This document shows positions 43,703 to 52,041 of a stretch of DNA of 64,000 nucleotides, one piece after another. Source of the stretch: Neodiprion pinetum (taxonomy: Eukaryota; Arthropoda; Insecta; Hymenoptera; Diprionidae); NCBI RefSeq assembly GCF_021155775.2, contig NC_060233.1, positions 25,461,456 to 25,525,455 of the forward strand. Direction: 5' to 3'. The notes under the pieces were generated by a model that did no database searches, was not told the DNA's origin, and saw only the letters and a list, made by a program, of their open reading frames with translations. A program made the position numbers and the translations under genes. The first letter of the stretch is position 1; each line of letters begins with the position of its first letter.

Positions 43703-46168
43703 ATGGTCCGTCAATATAAATTTCAAAGCAGCTGGCTGCTGAGGAATGATCCTTTAGGATATAAGGTATCCACGTGGTGCAAACAAATTGATACAGGCAA
43801 TGAATTGTATTGTCAAATCTGCAATACCTCATTTTCGTACGTAACGAAGGGTTTTCATTCTATCATTCAACATTCTTCCTCCACAAAACACAAGCTGGAA
43901 GCTCGTACTAAACTGGATCAAAAGCAACTAAAATTGGATGGATCTGTTCCTGCTGAGGACGGCCGTGCCAAGGAACCGCAACGAATGGTGTTGTGCAACC
44001 AACTTGACGCTGATATGAAAGCTGAAATCATTTGGGCAATCAAAAATGTCCATAGTAATATGTCAGCAGCATCATGTGATGATTTGAAAGAAGTTTTCCA
44101 AGCCATGTTTCCAGGAGCTATTTCTGAGAAGTTCAGTCTCGGCCGTACAAAGCTAGGATACTTAATCACTGAGGCCTTAGGACCATATTTCAAGAAAATT
44201 CTTACCGACGATGTTCAGCAGTCTACAAGTTACTGTCTCTCATATGACGAAACAACTAATGTAGAACATAAAAAAGAGTTGCAGGTTAGAGTCCGATATT
44301 TTTCTGAAACTAACAAAGAAGTTGTTGCCCATCATGTACAAACATTTTTCATGGGTCATGCAACTGCCGAAGAATTAGCTAAATGCATCAATAAAGCTAT
44401 TGTGGAAGCTGACTTTCTACAGGATAAGTTAATCATGCTGGGCGCTGATGGTCCGAATGTTAATAAAAAAGTATGGTCAATCTTAAATACAGAAGTAAAT
44501 CAACTGCGTGGCAAGGGACTACTTGATATCGGATCGTGTAATATTCATATTATTCACAATGCATTTCTAAAAGGCCTCAGTGAACTTGGCAACGAAGTCA
44601 GTGACCTCATATTGCAAATTTACTATTTTTTCCATGGGTGGCCATCTCGCTGTGAAGACTTTGAGAAGTGTCAGATTGAAGAAAATCTTCCAACTAACCA
44701 CTTCATCAAACACGTAGCGACTCGATGGCTGACACTAGAACCTAGTGCACAACGCGCTTTGGAACAGTGGAAAGGACTTACCAGGTATTTTCTACGGTTT
44801 ATCCCGAATAAGAAAGATTGCAAGCAACTCATGGCATCACAAAAGTACCTTACGATATGTAAATACATACGGCAGAAAGATATGAAAGCTCAATTCTATT
44901 TTGTCATTGATAGTGCTGCTATTTTCACTAAATTTTCGTTACAATTCCAAAAAGAGGAACCTTTAATACATATTTTGTTTGACGAACTTCAAAATGTAAT
45001 ACTTACACTCGCTGGTCGAGTTTGTAAAGTTGAGAGCCTAAAGAATTATAAGAAAAATGATATGAAAGGACATATATTATTCGCGGACACCAATTTATGT
45101 CCAATAAATTCTATCGTGATTGATAAAACAGTGCAAGAATGTCTCAATGACAATGCATTGAGTGATAAGGAGAGACAACACTTCTTGCTGCAAGCTCGAA
45201 ACCACTACAAAGAAGCAGCATTGCACATCTTGAAGAAATCCTCACTTCAAGCATATCCACATTCAAATCTCATCTACTCGTGCCGATGTCTACAACCACA
45301 GAGAATAAAGCGAACCATAAGCTGCTCACACATTGTAAAAATAGCGGAAGCAATGCCATTGCTGGAGGCTATTTCATCAAGTACACTCTTAGATGAATGG
45401 AAACTCCTACAATTAGAAGATCTACCAGAACTTGAACAAGATCGTATCGATCATTACTGGCAGAAAAATGTCTTCAGTGTGAAAGATTCAAGTAACATCC
45501 AAAAGTATCCAATAATCACCAGAGTTGTTAAAGCATGCTTGGCTTTAGCTCATGGTAGTGCGGACGTAGAACGAGGTTTCTCTAGATCTAAAAGGATTTT
45601 ATCAATAGATAAAGCTGCAATGTCTGAAAGGACATTGAATGCTCGATTGGCGATTTGTGATGGAACTAAAAAGTTCAAAAATAAACCCCATCTAGTTCCT
45701 ATAACAAGAGACTTAATTACCAGCGGACGCTTAGCACATCAAAACTACACATGCTTCTTAGAGGAGGAACGGAAGAAAAAATACAAAACTGCCGAAGCGG
45801 CAAAAGCCGAAAAAATGAGACTTGAGCAAGAAAAAGAAAATTTGAAAGAGATAGAATCGAAGAAACAGAGTATTGAAGACCTTGAAGTGAAGCTCAAAGT
45901 AGCACAGAAAGAGCAAGACATGAAGAAACAAAGCGCTGACGCTCTGTTATCAGAAGCAAATAAACGATTACAAGTAGCGCTTAAAAACCAGGATTTACAA
46001 GCAGCCCAATTGGCACAAGGTTTGATTGAGGGTGCCGAAAAATTACGAGAACAAGAGAGAACTCAAGAAAATGTTGCATCCCGATTGGCTAAGCAAGTAG
46101 AAAAAAGAAAGAGTGGACTGCTATCAGATTTATTTGCCAAGAAACAAAAAATAACCAAAGATATTTAA
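43703..46168 (+). CDS. hAT-like transposase of the outer element
   Basis: 821 residues from ATG 43703, preceded by an acceptor. The N-terminal zinc finger is C37-x2-C40-x16-H57-x5-H63, the same spacing as in the inner element's protein. Core blocks are LGRTKLGYLI, CLSYDETTNVEHKKELQVRV, LGADGPNVNKKV, GSCNIHIIHNAFLKG and VATRWLTLEPSAQRA. The hATC-type segment LALAHGSADVERGFSRSKR lies near residue 620. The last ~150 residues are a long charged coiled coil (EKMRLEQEKENLKEIESKK...). No interruption is seen. Its 5' exon and promoter are likely those at 37100-37357, on the far side of the inner element, so expression now needs splicing across a 6.3 kb intron containing another transposon. Confidence 0.88.
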   Translation: MVRQYKFQSSWLLRNDPLGYKVSTWCKQIDTGNELYCQICNTSFSYVTKGFHSIIQHSSSTKHKLEARTKLDQKQLKLDGSVPAEDGRAKEPQRMVLCNQLDADMKAEIIWAIKNVHSNMSAASCDDLKEVFQAMFPGAISEKFSLGRTKLGYLITEALGPYFKKILTDDVQQSTSYCLSYDETTNVEHKKELQVRVRYFSETNKEVVAHHVQTFFMGHATAEELAKCINKAIVEADFLQDKLIMLGADGPNVNKKVWSILNTEVNQLRGKGLLDIGSCNIHIIHNAFLKGLSELGNEVSDLILQIYYFFHGWPSRCEDFEKCQIEENLPTNHFIKHVATRWLTLEPSAQRALEQWKGLTRYFLRFIPNKKDCKQLMASQKYLTICKYIRQKDMKAQFYFVIDSAAIFTKFSLQFQKEEPLIHILFDELQNVILTLAGRVCKVESLKNYKKNDMKGHILFADTNLCPINSIVIDKTVQECLNDNALSDKERQHFLLQARNHYKEAALHILKKSSLQAYPHSNLIYSCRCLQPQRIKRTISCSHIVKIAEAMPLLEAISSSTLLDEWKLLQLEDLPELEQDRIDHYWQKNVFSVKDSSNIQKYPIITRVVKACLALAHGSADVERGFSRSKRILSIDKAAMSERTLNARLAICDGTKKFKNKPHLVPITRDLITSGRLAHQNYTCFLEEERKKKYKTAEAAKAEKMRLEQEKENLKEIESKKQSIEDLEVKLKVAQKEQDMKKQSADALLSEANKRLQVALKNQDLQAAQLAQGLIEGAEKLREQERTQENVASRLAKQVEKRKSGLLSDLFAKKQKITKDI

Positions 46169-46693
46169 ATCGACTGATCACAGCATATGCTCAAGTTCGG
46201 TTAAACGAAGACTAACTATATGGTAATAATAGAATTAGAAGACTAGGATTAAATATATTAAAAAAATGTTTTTCTGGTCAAGTACGAATAGTACCTAATA
46301 CTTTCGTCATTATAAAATATTCTAACGTACTATTTTATATTCCTTTATCAATGTTCACGTCCAATTAATAAATGTGATGAGTAATGTTATTTTTAAGTAT
46401 ATTAAGTAAAAGTAATATGATTTCGTGTTATGTTACGTTGGAAACTAAATGTGCAATGTAGATATATTTGATACACACTGTGATGAAAAATAAATAAATT
46501 TCATAAAATTATCGAAAATTCTTGCATATTTTTCACACGTTATTGAGATTATGATCTATAACCAGTGAAAAGATGTGATTCTGTTAGGCATTTAAGGCCA
46601 CTTTTTTCCTAATCCTGTGCCACTTTTCTCCTGATTTCATGCCACTATTGCAACTAATTTGAGGTCCACCAGGTAGTGGAAGCCCTGCAATAT

Positions 46694-47789
46694 GAGTCTT
46701 GGTAGTAGCGGCGACGTCAGTAGGCGTAAGAGAGAGACAGACTACTTCAACCTCGTAGACTACGGTGATTCGGACGAGAATTCCAGGCCTCCCTCACCTA
46801 AGAGACGCCGATCAACAGATTCCCGTTTAGAGGTGCTACAGAGTCAGATCGACACGTTAACGTCTTTAATATCACAACGAGCCCCCCTTGGGCAGGCAAA
46901 GGATCTGACAGCTACATCGACAGTCGACCCATCTTTTTTGTCAAAACCTACAGTAAACGCCAGGGTCCTGAGTCTAGGTGATTTTAGAACAGATGTTGAC
47001 GAAGGCAAAAGAGTGCGCCCGGCCAGTGATGAACGATTGAAAATCCTAGACAATTTACAGCGCTTCGGAATGGGAGAATGGAAGGAGGTTAGATACGCAA
47101 GTGCCCTCAAAAATTTCTCGGCTTCACCAGGCTTTATGGAACTCAAGGTAAACGAAGAACTGTATCATTTTAGTAAGAGGGATCCGCTACTCCCAACAGA
47201 TCGGGCTCTGGGTGGTCTTTGCAACGCAGTACTTGAGCAGAAGGAATTGCTAAAGAACAGCCTGCAGAGTATCGTGAACTGGGCCTTCACAGAGCCCTCT
47301 GAGCTATCATCTGAATCGCTTTTCGAAAGATTGACATCAACATTTGGCGCGGGCTCACAAATGTCCAAGAACTTTGATCAGATCCTCCAAGTTATATGTG
47401 GGAAGAGGGCCGAATGTATCGAAAACAGGAGAGAGCGCTTACTCGATGAGGTGCCCAACAAGACGGTTCGGGCTGCGTTGCGGCAGGTTCCGCCCAGTGC
47501 TGAGTACCTGTTTGGTAAAGAGAAACTGCAGCTTTTAATCCAGTCGTTAGGGGGCTCTCAGACATGGCTAAACACTCCATCGTACATGATGACCAAGAAA
47601 CCTACCATCAAGAAGGATTTCACTTCAGCAAAGTCAAATAGGCACTCCTTTCGATTCCCAAACAGAACATACCAAAATTCTAAGGAGAATTTCAACCCAC
47701 AGCAGAACAACTTCAAGACCAGAAGCGGGGGAAAGAAGGATTTTAAGGGTAAGACCGAAAATTCCTTTCACAAGAAACAAGGGAAATGA
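46694..47789 (+). CDS. DIRS Gag-like ORF, main part
   Basis: About 365 residues, continuing the frame begun at 36937. It contains an acidic start (RETDYFNLVDYGDSDENSRP), SPKRRRSTDSR, a leucine-rich middle (WAFTEPSELSSESLFERLTS) and a Lys/Asn/Phe-rich basic end. No zinc knuckle is seen, which is normal for DIRS ORF1. It ends at a TGA (47787-47789); the RT frame overlaps this end in another frame. Confidence 0.8.
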
Positions 47790-47790
47790 C

Positions 47791-49671
47791 CAGCCGTCGC
47801 TGCCAAAGTTCGTGGGAGGTCAGCTAGCTGGCTTCCAGGAGAGATGGAGGAAACCGGAAGCTCCTTCGGTCATCTTAAAACTAATAACAGGTACAAGAAT
47901 TCCATTAATATCCAAACCACCTCTCATAAACAATTGGAGACACTCCAGATTTGCAACAAAAGTATCCCCAGAGATGTCAGAACAGATCAATCTCTTACAA
48001 TGCCAAAGAATTTTAGAACAACCAAAGAAAGTCGGAGCAAGCTTTGTTTCAAAGATGTTCCTGCTCCCCAAGAGCAGCGGAGGAGTGAGGCCCATTTTCG
48101 ACTTGCGTGGTCTCAACAACCACGTGAGAGTAAGGAAATTCCAACTAATCTCTCACTTCAGAATTCCAGACTTTTTACAGGACGGAGACTGGATGACTCG
48201 GATAGACCTATCCCAAGCGTATTTCCATGTACCAATTGCTGCATCCCACAGACATCTCCTTCGTATCGTATACGACAAGAAGCTGTTTCAGATGACGAGC
48301 TTGCCCTTTGGCCTCTCATCTGCCCCTCAAATCTTCGCGACTATCACGAATTGGATTGCGGAAATCCTTCGTGCGCAAGGTATGAGGGTAGCCGTATATT
48401 TGGACGACTTTCTACTGGTCTCTCAAAACAGAACCAGCTTAGCCCATCAGATAGTGGAGGCAGTAGAACTTTTGGAGCACTTGGGTTGGCAAGTCAACCA
48501 TCACAAATGTGCATTAATCCCATGCCAGAAGCTGGAGTTTCTGGGAATTGTCTGGAACACCCAGAACAATCAGATCAGCCTACCAAGGAAAAAAGCCCGC
48601 AAGATTGCGGACTCAATCAAGGATCTCAGGACCAGGGGGAGCTGTACCCTGAAACAGATCCAGTGCCTTCTAGGCCAGTTGAATTTTGCCAATTTCGTCA
48701 TCGACAGAGGGCGTCTTCACTGCCGCCACCTTCAACGGTTTTCTATGACCTTTCGACAGGGGAGGCCGCGGGAGAAGCTGTCAGTTCCACGCACAGCAAT
48801 AAGAGAGCTGGAATGGTGGAGCGAAGCCACAGTTACCGCTGCTTGTCTTCACAAGAGCGAAATTACCCACTTTTTGACTACAGACGCAGCGGACGCAGGG
48901 TGGGGAGCACAGTTGTATGGAATCCTCATCTCCGGAACCTGGACAAGACAGCAGAGCATGTGGCACTCCAACCTAAAGGAGATGTATGCGGTGTACGCCT
49001 CGATAAGAGATCAGGCACAGAGCCTGCAAAGGACTCACATCCTTTTACAAACAGACAACCGAACTCTGGTAGCTTATATCCAGAAGGAAGGGGGTACAAG
49101 ATCCTTAGATCTACTCAATCTCACCTTCCAGTTGTTGAAACTAGTCGACGGCCTGCAAATAACTCTATCTGCGGCCTATCTCCTAGGAAGATACAATGGT
49201 ATAGCAGACCGGCTGTCACGAAGAAGGGCGCTTCCGGAGTGGCACCTTCTACCAGAGGCAACAAGCCAGATTTTCAAAAGATGGGGCATCCCCGACATCG
49301 ATCTCTTCGCATCAGCGAATTCAGCCGTGGTCAAACGCTACGTCTCCAGAGACTCCACAGATCAATACGCCTACTTCATAGACGCATTCAGTCGTCCATG
49401 GGATTGCAGACTGGGATGGGTGTTCCCTCCACCCAGCCTCATCCCCAGAGTCTTGGCACACTTGAACAAGAGCAGAGGACAGGTACTGATCGTAGCCCCC
49501 AGCTGGGAGAGGACGTTCTGGATGTCAGACCTAATCCGGAGATCTACGGAGCCACCAATGCCGATTCCAAGGTTGGAGAGGGTGCTAAAAGACATCACGA
49601 CCGGTCAACCACCCCCAGAGATCGAGCGCCTTTCTCTCCAGGTGTGGAAGGTTGGGTGTGGGGAGAACTAG
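47791..49671 (+). CDS. DIRS reverse transcriptase-RNase H-methyltransferase
   Basis: About 620 residues in the frame +1 to Gag; open upstream of 47791 with no ATG, so it is probably expressed by overlap or frameshift. RT blocks: KVGASFVSKMFLLPKSSGG, RPIFDLRGLNN, RIDLSQAYFHVPI, LPFGLSSAPQIF and the active site VYLDDFLLV (about 48393-48419). RNase H: TTDAADAGWGAQL, LKEMYAVYASI, LQTDNRTLVAYI and AYLLGRYNGIADRLSR. The DIRS-specific DAM-like methyltransferase domain follows: PDIDLFASANSAVVKRYVS and WVFPPPSLIPRVL (49290-49480), then VAPSWERTFW. All catalytic positions I can judge are kept. It ends at TAG 49669-49671. Confidence 0.92.
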   Translation, partial: QPSLPKFVGGQLAGFQERWRKPEAPSVILKLITGTRIPLISKPPLINNWRHSRFATKVSPEMSEQINLLQCQRILEQPKKVGASFVSKMFLLPKSSGGVRPIFDLRGLNNHVRVRKFQLISHFRIPDFLQDGDWMTRIDLSQAYFHVPIAASHRHLLRIVYDKKLFQMTSLPFGLSSAPQIFATITNWIAEILRAQGMRVAVYLDDFLLVSQNRTSLAHQIVEAVELLEHLGWQVNHHKCALIPCQKLEFLGIVWNTQNNQISLPRKKARKIADSIKDLRTRGSCTLKQIQCLLGQLNFANFVIDRGRLHCRHLQRFSMTFRQGRPREKLSVPRTAIRELEWWSEATVTAACLHKSEITHFLTTDAADAGWGAQLYGILISGTWTRQQSMWHSNLKEMYAVYASIRDQAQSLQRTHILLQTDNRTLVAYIQKEGGTRSLDLLNLTFQLLKLVDGLQITLSAAYLLGRYNGIADRLSRRRALPEWHLLPEATSQIFKRWGIPDIDLFASANSAVVKRYVSRDSTDQYAYFIDAFSRPWDCRLGWVFPPPSLIPRVLAHLNKSRGQVLIVAPSWERTFWMSDLIRRSTEPPMPIPRLERVLKDITTGQPPPEIERLSLQVWKVGCGEN

Positions 49672-50564
49672 TCAACGACTGGTCCACGCAAGAGAAGGAG
49701 CTGGTTAAAGGAAGCTGGCGCCGGTCGACACTAGAGACCTACAAGACTCCTATTCGTAGGTGGATTAACTGGTGTGAGCAGAATAACATCAATCCAGGGG
49801 CACCACGGGGCCAGGATTTAGCAAGATTTTTAGCAAACCTATTTATCACACAGGACCTTGCATACAGCACTATCTTAGTGCATAAGTCAGCTGTTGCCAC
49901 ATTCTGCTCAGGGAACTCTTCGGGAACTTTGTCATCAGATTTTTTAGTGCATCGAGTCCTCAAGGCCATCTCGATCGCTAAGCCAAGAGAGAGAAGAACA
50001 GAGATTTGGGATGCTCAAGTTCTGCTAGATTGGCTGAGCACACCGGCGGACAAGCTATCGTTCTTCGAGATCTCGCGAAGGGCTGCAGCCGTGCTGCTGA
50101 TAGCTTCTGGACGGCGTATCCACGACCTTACTCTACTAAAAATATCAAAGAACTTTATTACAAACTTGGGCAACGAAATTATTTTGTGGCCAGATTTTGG
50201 CTCCAAGACAGACCGAGGCAGCTTCAGACAGTCAGGATGGAAGCTGTCAAGACACCCAAACATATGGCTCTGTCCTGTAACATGGCTCAGAGCGTTGCTG
50301 AAAAAATCGGAGGACAGACGGGCAACGGAAGGGTTGGACCAAGTTTTCATTACGGTAACTGGACCTGTAAAACCAGCTTCTACATCAGTCATTGGCGGAT
50401 GGATTCGATCCGTCCTTAAAGCAGCGGGGATAGATGCTTCCCCAGGGAGTATCAGATCGGCTGTCGCTTCTCGTGGATGGCTGGACAATATACCAATTCA
50501 GGACATTCTGGACAGAGGAAATTGGAAATGTGTCGAAACATTCAGAAAGCATTACTGTAGATAG
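49650..50564 (+). CDS. DIRS tyrosine recombinase (domain part of a longer overlapping frame)
   Basis: The tyrosine recombinase inserts the circular DNA copy without a target duplication. The domain region is about 300 residues: VKGSWRRSTLETYKTPIRRW (core-binding part), FEISRRAAAVLLIASGRRIH with the first catalytic Arg, SIRSAVASRGWLDNIP with the second Arg, and GNWKCVETFRKHYCR with the nucleophile Tyr near the end. In the usual H-x-x-R box the first position here is Gly. The frame is open without a stop from 47844, overlapping the whole RT ORF in another phase, so the true start is unclear; I give only the part with recognisable domain. Stop at 50562-50564. Confidence 0.85.
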   Translation, partial: GWVWGELVNDWSTQEKELVKGSWRRSTLETYKTPIRRWINWCEQNNINPGAPRGQDLARFLANLFITQDLAYSTILVHKSAVATFCSGNSSGTLSSDFLVHRVLKAISIAKPRERRTEIWDAQVLLDWLSTPADKLSFFEISRRAAAVLLIASGRRIHDLTLLKISKNFITNLGNEIILWPDFGSKTDRGSFRQSGWKLSRHPNIWLCPVTWLRALLKKSEDRRATEGLDQVFITVTGPVKPASTSVIGGWIRSVLKAAGIDASPGSIRSAVASRGWLDNIPIQDILDRGNWKCVETFRKHYCR

Positions 50565-50810
50565 GTGACGGGCTCGGATCAGGGCAATTCCAGTTTATTA
50601 TTCACTAATTTTACTCCAACATAAGAATTATTCCTACTTAAATGTTACCAAAGATAGTTTAAAAAAAAAAAAAAAAAGATATAATCAAGATAAAGTATAT
50701 AAATCTCTATTATGTGCAATAAAGAAATAGAAAAGCTAATTACCCACTAAACCATCAGCTTTACAATTCTCAACATCACATAGCGTTGAGGGGTCACCAG
50801 CAGATAACAA

Positions 50811-50920
50811 ACACGTCTCTCATGAGGATGCCGTGTATCGGCCGAAAGCATATAATGCTAGTGTTTTGAATTCCAACAAAACACGTATTATATGCGAAAG
50901 CCGATACACGGCATCCTAGC
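50811..50920 (+). repeat. Internal complementary region of the DIRS element
   Basis: The first half (GTCTCTCATGAGGATGCCGT ... CCGAAAGCATATAAT) is the reverse complement of the left outer end. The second half (AATGCTAGTGTTTTGAATTC ... GGCATCCT) is the reverse complement of the right outer end. The two meet at a shared AAT. In the DIRS-1 model this region templates joining of the ends to a circle. Confidence 0.9.
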
Positions 50921-50945
50921 AAGGATCTTGCTGGATGAGAGCCGC

Positions 50946-51132
50946 TATGGCGATAGACGCAGTCCCCACTGCGCAGCAGGTGACCACGCAGGCGCCACAC
51001 AGCGGAAAAAGGTAACGAGAAGGCACTAGGAGAAAGTTTAGGGCGAATATTCAACAGCTTCTCTCATGAGGATGCCGTGTATCGGCTTTCGCATATAATA
51101 CGTGTTTTGTTGGAATTCAAAACACTAGCATT
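50946..51132 (+). repeat. Right inverted terminal repeat of the DIRS element
   Basis: Reverse complement of the left repeat (GCTATGGCGATAGACGCAGT ... GATGCCGTGTATCGG) plus a ~33 bp outer extension ending GGAATTCAAAACACTAGCATT, minus the last base of that string beyond 20 in the core. The extension is represented in the internal complementary region. Confidence 0.88.
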
Positions 51133-51873
51133 ACTTTACACATTCCTATTACAATTTTGGTGAATCCAATTTTGTGTCAAAACAATGAGCACCTTGATTA
51201 TGCCGAGAATTTGCTGAAACATTTTGTTGCTTCATTTGCAACTCTATATGGTGAAGAACACGTTTCTCACAATATACATAATTTGCTTCACCTGACCTCT
51301 GACGCAAGAAAATACGGACCATTAGATGCATTCAGTGCATTTCGTTTCGAAAACTTCTTATCCTCAATTAAAAAACTTCTAAGGAAAAGCGAAAAACCTT
51401 TGGAACAGTTGGCGAAAAGATATCACGAGATTCAAGTAACTAGGTCAGGTTATCAAGCAAGGGATCATTTGTCTACTTCAAAGCTGTGCTTCACGAATCT
51501 GCACTCTGACGGACCATTAGCTGGCTGTTCTAACGTAAAGTTGCAATACAAAGTAATTTCGAGTCACCTATTCAATATAAACTGTGACAGTCATCGTAAC
51601 AACTGTTGTATGTTAAAAAATGGCAAGTGCATAGTGGTTAAAAATATTATTCAAAGAAGTGATACCGAAATGTACGTAGTTGGAAAAGAATTAAAGTATG
51701 TAGATAATCTTTATTCAGTACCTTGCGAGTCTAGCAGATTTGACATCAAAATTGTATCAGCGAGTAACTCAGCGTTACATTTTTGGCCCGTTAACCAACT
51801 TAAGTGCAAACTATGGAAAATGCCTTATAAACGTAATTACGTTGTAGTGCCAGTAATCCACAGTATATCATAG
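51133..51873 (+). pseudogene. EnSpm/CACTA-like transposase, 3' part
   Basis: Continues the frame of 35308-36657 after the DIRS insertion. It contains LDYAENLLKHFVASFATLYG, HVSHNIHNLLHLTSDARKYG and FSAFRFENFLSSIKKLLRK, the conserved C-terminal block of these transposases (DUF4218-like arrangement). The ATG at 51157 is internal, not a start. It ends at TAG 51871-51873 after a Cys/His-containing region. There are no further interruptions in this half. Confidence 0.8.
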
Positions 51874-52041
51874 TAATTTTCACTAAATAATCAAAACAAT
51901 ACGTCATGCAATTTTTTTTCTCCTTGTGATATGTTGATGCATTGCGTATGGTAGTGGCGTATGATACTGTATGCGTATGGTTAAAATACTTTTGCAGAGG
52001 GCTGGAAGATTGTAATATTATACTTTAGAAAAAAAAGAAAG
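51874..52041. other. Spacer between the two EnSpm genes
   Basis: A 168 bp AT-rich spacer between the transposase stop and the ATG of the DUF4806 gene, on the same strand; it includes the minimal 5' region of the second gene. Confidence 0.4.

Larger units (their letters stand above)
36990..46687 (+). mobile_element. Outer hAT-like transposon inserted in DIRS gag
   Basis: Ends CAGGGCTGCCACT and (inverted) CAGGGCTTCCACT; 6 bp target duplication CAATAT. Length 9698 bp including the inner element, about 3.65 kb without it. Subterminal motifs TGCCACTTTTTT/TGCCACTAT occur several times at both ends in the same orientation (37000-37095 and 46590-46650). A promoter-like 5' region ends in a donor GTAAGTATT at about 37357, and an acceptor CTTTTATAG lies at about 43690-43698 before the transposase ATG. 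The inner hAT-like element thus sits in its intron. Confidence 0.88.
36658..51132 (+). mobile_element. DIRS-type tyrosine-recombinase retrotransposon
   Basis: About 14.5 kb, of which 9.7 kb is a nested hAT-like insertion. The ends are inverted repeats (36658-36826 and 50946-51132). An internal complementary region (50811-50920) joins the reverse complement of the left outer end to that of the right outer end through a shared AAT, as in DIRS-1. ORFs for Gag, RT-RNase H-methyltransferase and an overlapping tyrosine recombinase are in the DIRS order. There is no target duplication; ATT occurs at each border (36658-36660 and 51130-51132), and removing one copy restores the EnSpm reading frame. 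This matches integration by recombination of a circular intermediate. Confidence 0.93.

Noticed and set aside
47844..49650. A separate 600-residue protein gene in the frame overlapping RT
   Set aside because: The translated sequence has no family likeness of its own and is the out-of-phase reading of RT-RNase H. I treat it as the possible overlapping 5' part of the recombinase frame, not as a separate gene.
50015..50488. 157-residue minus-strand ORF opposite the recombinase
   Set aside because: Antisense shadow of the recombinase coding region.
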